Of a stretch of 64,000 nt of DNA, positions 63,778 through 64,000 are shown one piece after another. Within the stretch, counting starts at the first letter, position 1. Every line of letters starts with the position of its first letter. This DNA is from Channallabes apus (Eukaryota > Chordata > Actinopteri > Siluriformes > Clariidae), in contig CM060131.1 in NCBI GenBank assembly GCA_030522415.1, positions 9,567,203 through 9,631,202 of the forward strand, written 5' to 3'. The position numbers were made by a program, and so were the translations under genes. The notes under the pieces were generated by a model. That model had not been told where the DNA came from and did not search any database. It worked only from the letters and a program-made list of their open reading frames with translations.

Positions 63778-64000
63778 CACACTGATCAGCAATAACATTA
63801 TGACCACCCGCCTAATATTGATTAGTAATATTGATTAGTGTGTTCTAACACCTCTCTACTAGATCCAGCATGAACCTTTTTTTCAATTTGAGCTATCGTA
63901 GCTCTTCTATTGGATCGGACTACATCTGACTATACGTGTCTGCCTTCATGTGCATCAGTAAGCCTTGGTCACCCATGGCTCTGTCACAAGTTCAGCGGAT
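63778..64000 (-). mobile_element. Tc1/mariner-type element entering from the right edge
   Basis: The terminal sequence CACTGATCAGCAATAACATT, TATGACCACC at 63778-63812 is followed, after a deletion, by the complement of a transposase N-terminal helix-turn-helix region (CAATTTGAGCTATCGTAGCT, TATTGGATCGGACTACA, CATCAGTAAGCCTTGG). The other end is outside the window. Confidence 0.65.

Overview
The window is animal nuclear DNA, almost certainly from a ray-finned fish. It is A+T rich and dense in (GT)n, (AT)n and (CT)n microsatellites. It is full of transposon families typical of teleosts: several Tc1/mariner lineages, RTE-like and L2/Rex1-like LINEs, a DIRS-type tyrosine-recombinase retroelement, an LTR element and many tRNA-derived SINEs. 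The SINE and Tc1 types would fit an ostariophysan such as a catfish, but that is an impression from memory and not a proof. There are no operons, CRISPR arrays, rRNA genes or prokaryotic genes.

Only one host gene is supported. Thirteen coding exons on the minus strand, from 60335 down to the stop codon at 45807, join with canonical GT-AG introns and matching phases. They give about 712 codons of an uninterrupted LARGE-family bifunctional glycosyltransferase. Details of the stem and of the C-terminus favour LARGE2 (large2/gyltl1b) over LARGE1. The first coding exon, which should carry the start codon and the transmembrane anchor, was not found up to 64000 and probably lies beyond the window. 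The introns contain SINEs, a mariner deletion derivative, Tc1 fragments and a copy of a longer dispersed repeat.

From 1 to about 45500 the DNA is intergenic. In order it holds: a decayed Tc1 fragment (656-1222); the 3' end of an LTR element with a proline-rich repeat domain (1530-2429); a 2.8 kb RTE-like LINE with a long intact reverse-transcriptase frame but an internal endonuclease deletion (2583-5407); a non-autonomous DNA transposon with AAGTA-rich ends (7415-8340); a decayed DIRS element abutting a proline-rich retroelement frame (12060-15600); SINEs at 16.5 and 19.8 kb; a decayed LINE (22790-24600); a nearly complete Tc1 element with about 210 bp inverted repeats (30807-32399); a Tc1 deletion derivative (37965-38800); a second RTE-like LINE stub (40530-40990); and a long palindromic element (44338-44641).

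I did not find a clearly new biological system. The observations most worth a second look are the 290-bp palindromic element, a perfect 40-bp palindrome at 20648-20687, a dispersed family in at least four places that I cannot name, the DIRS/proline-rich composite, and two internally deleted Tc1/mariner elements. Intergenic boundaries are approximate because they rest on reading by eye, without alignment or a repeat library.
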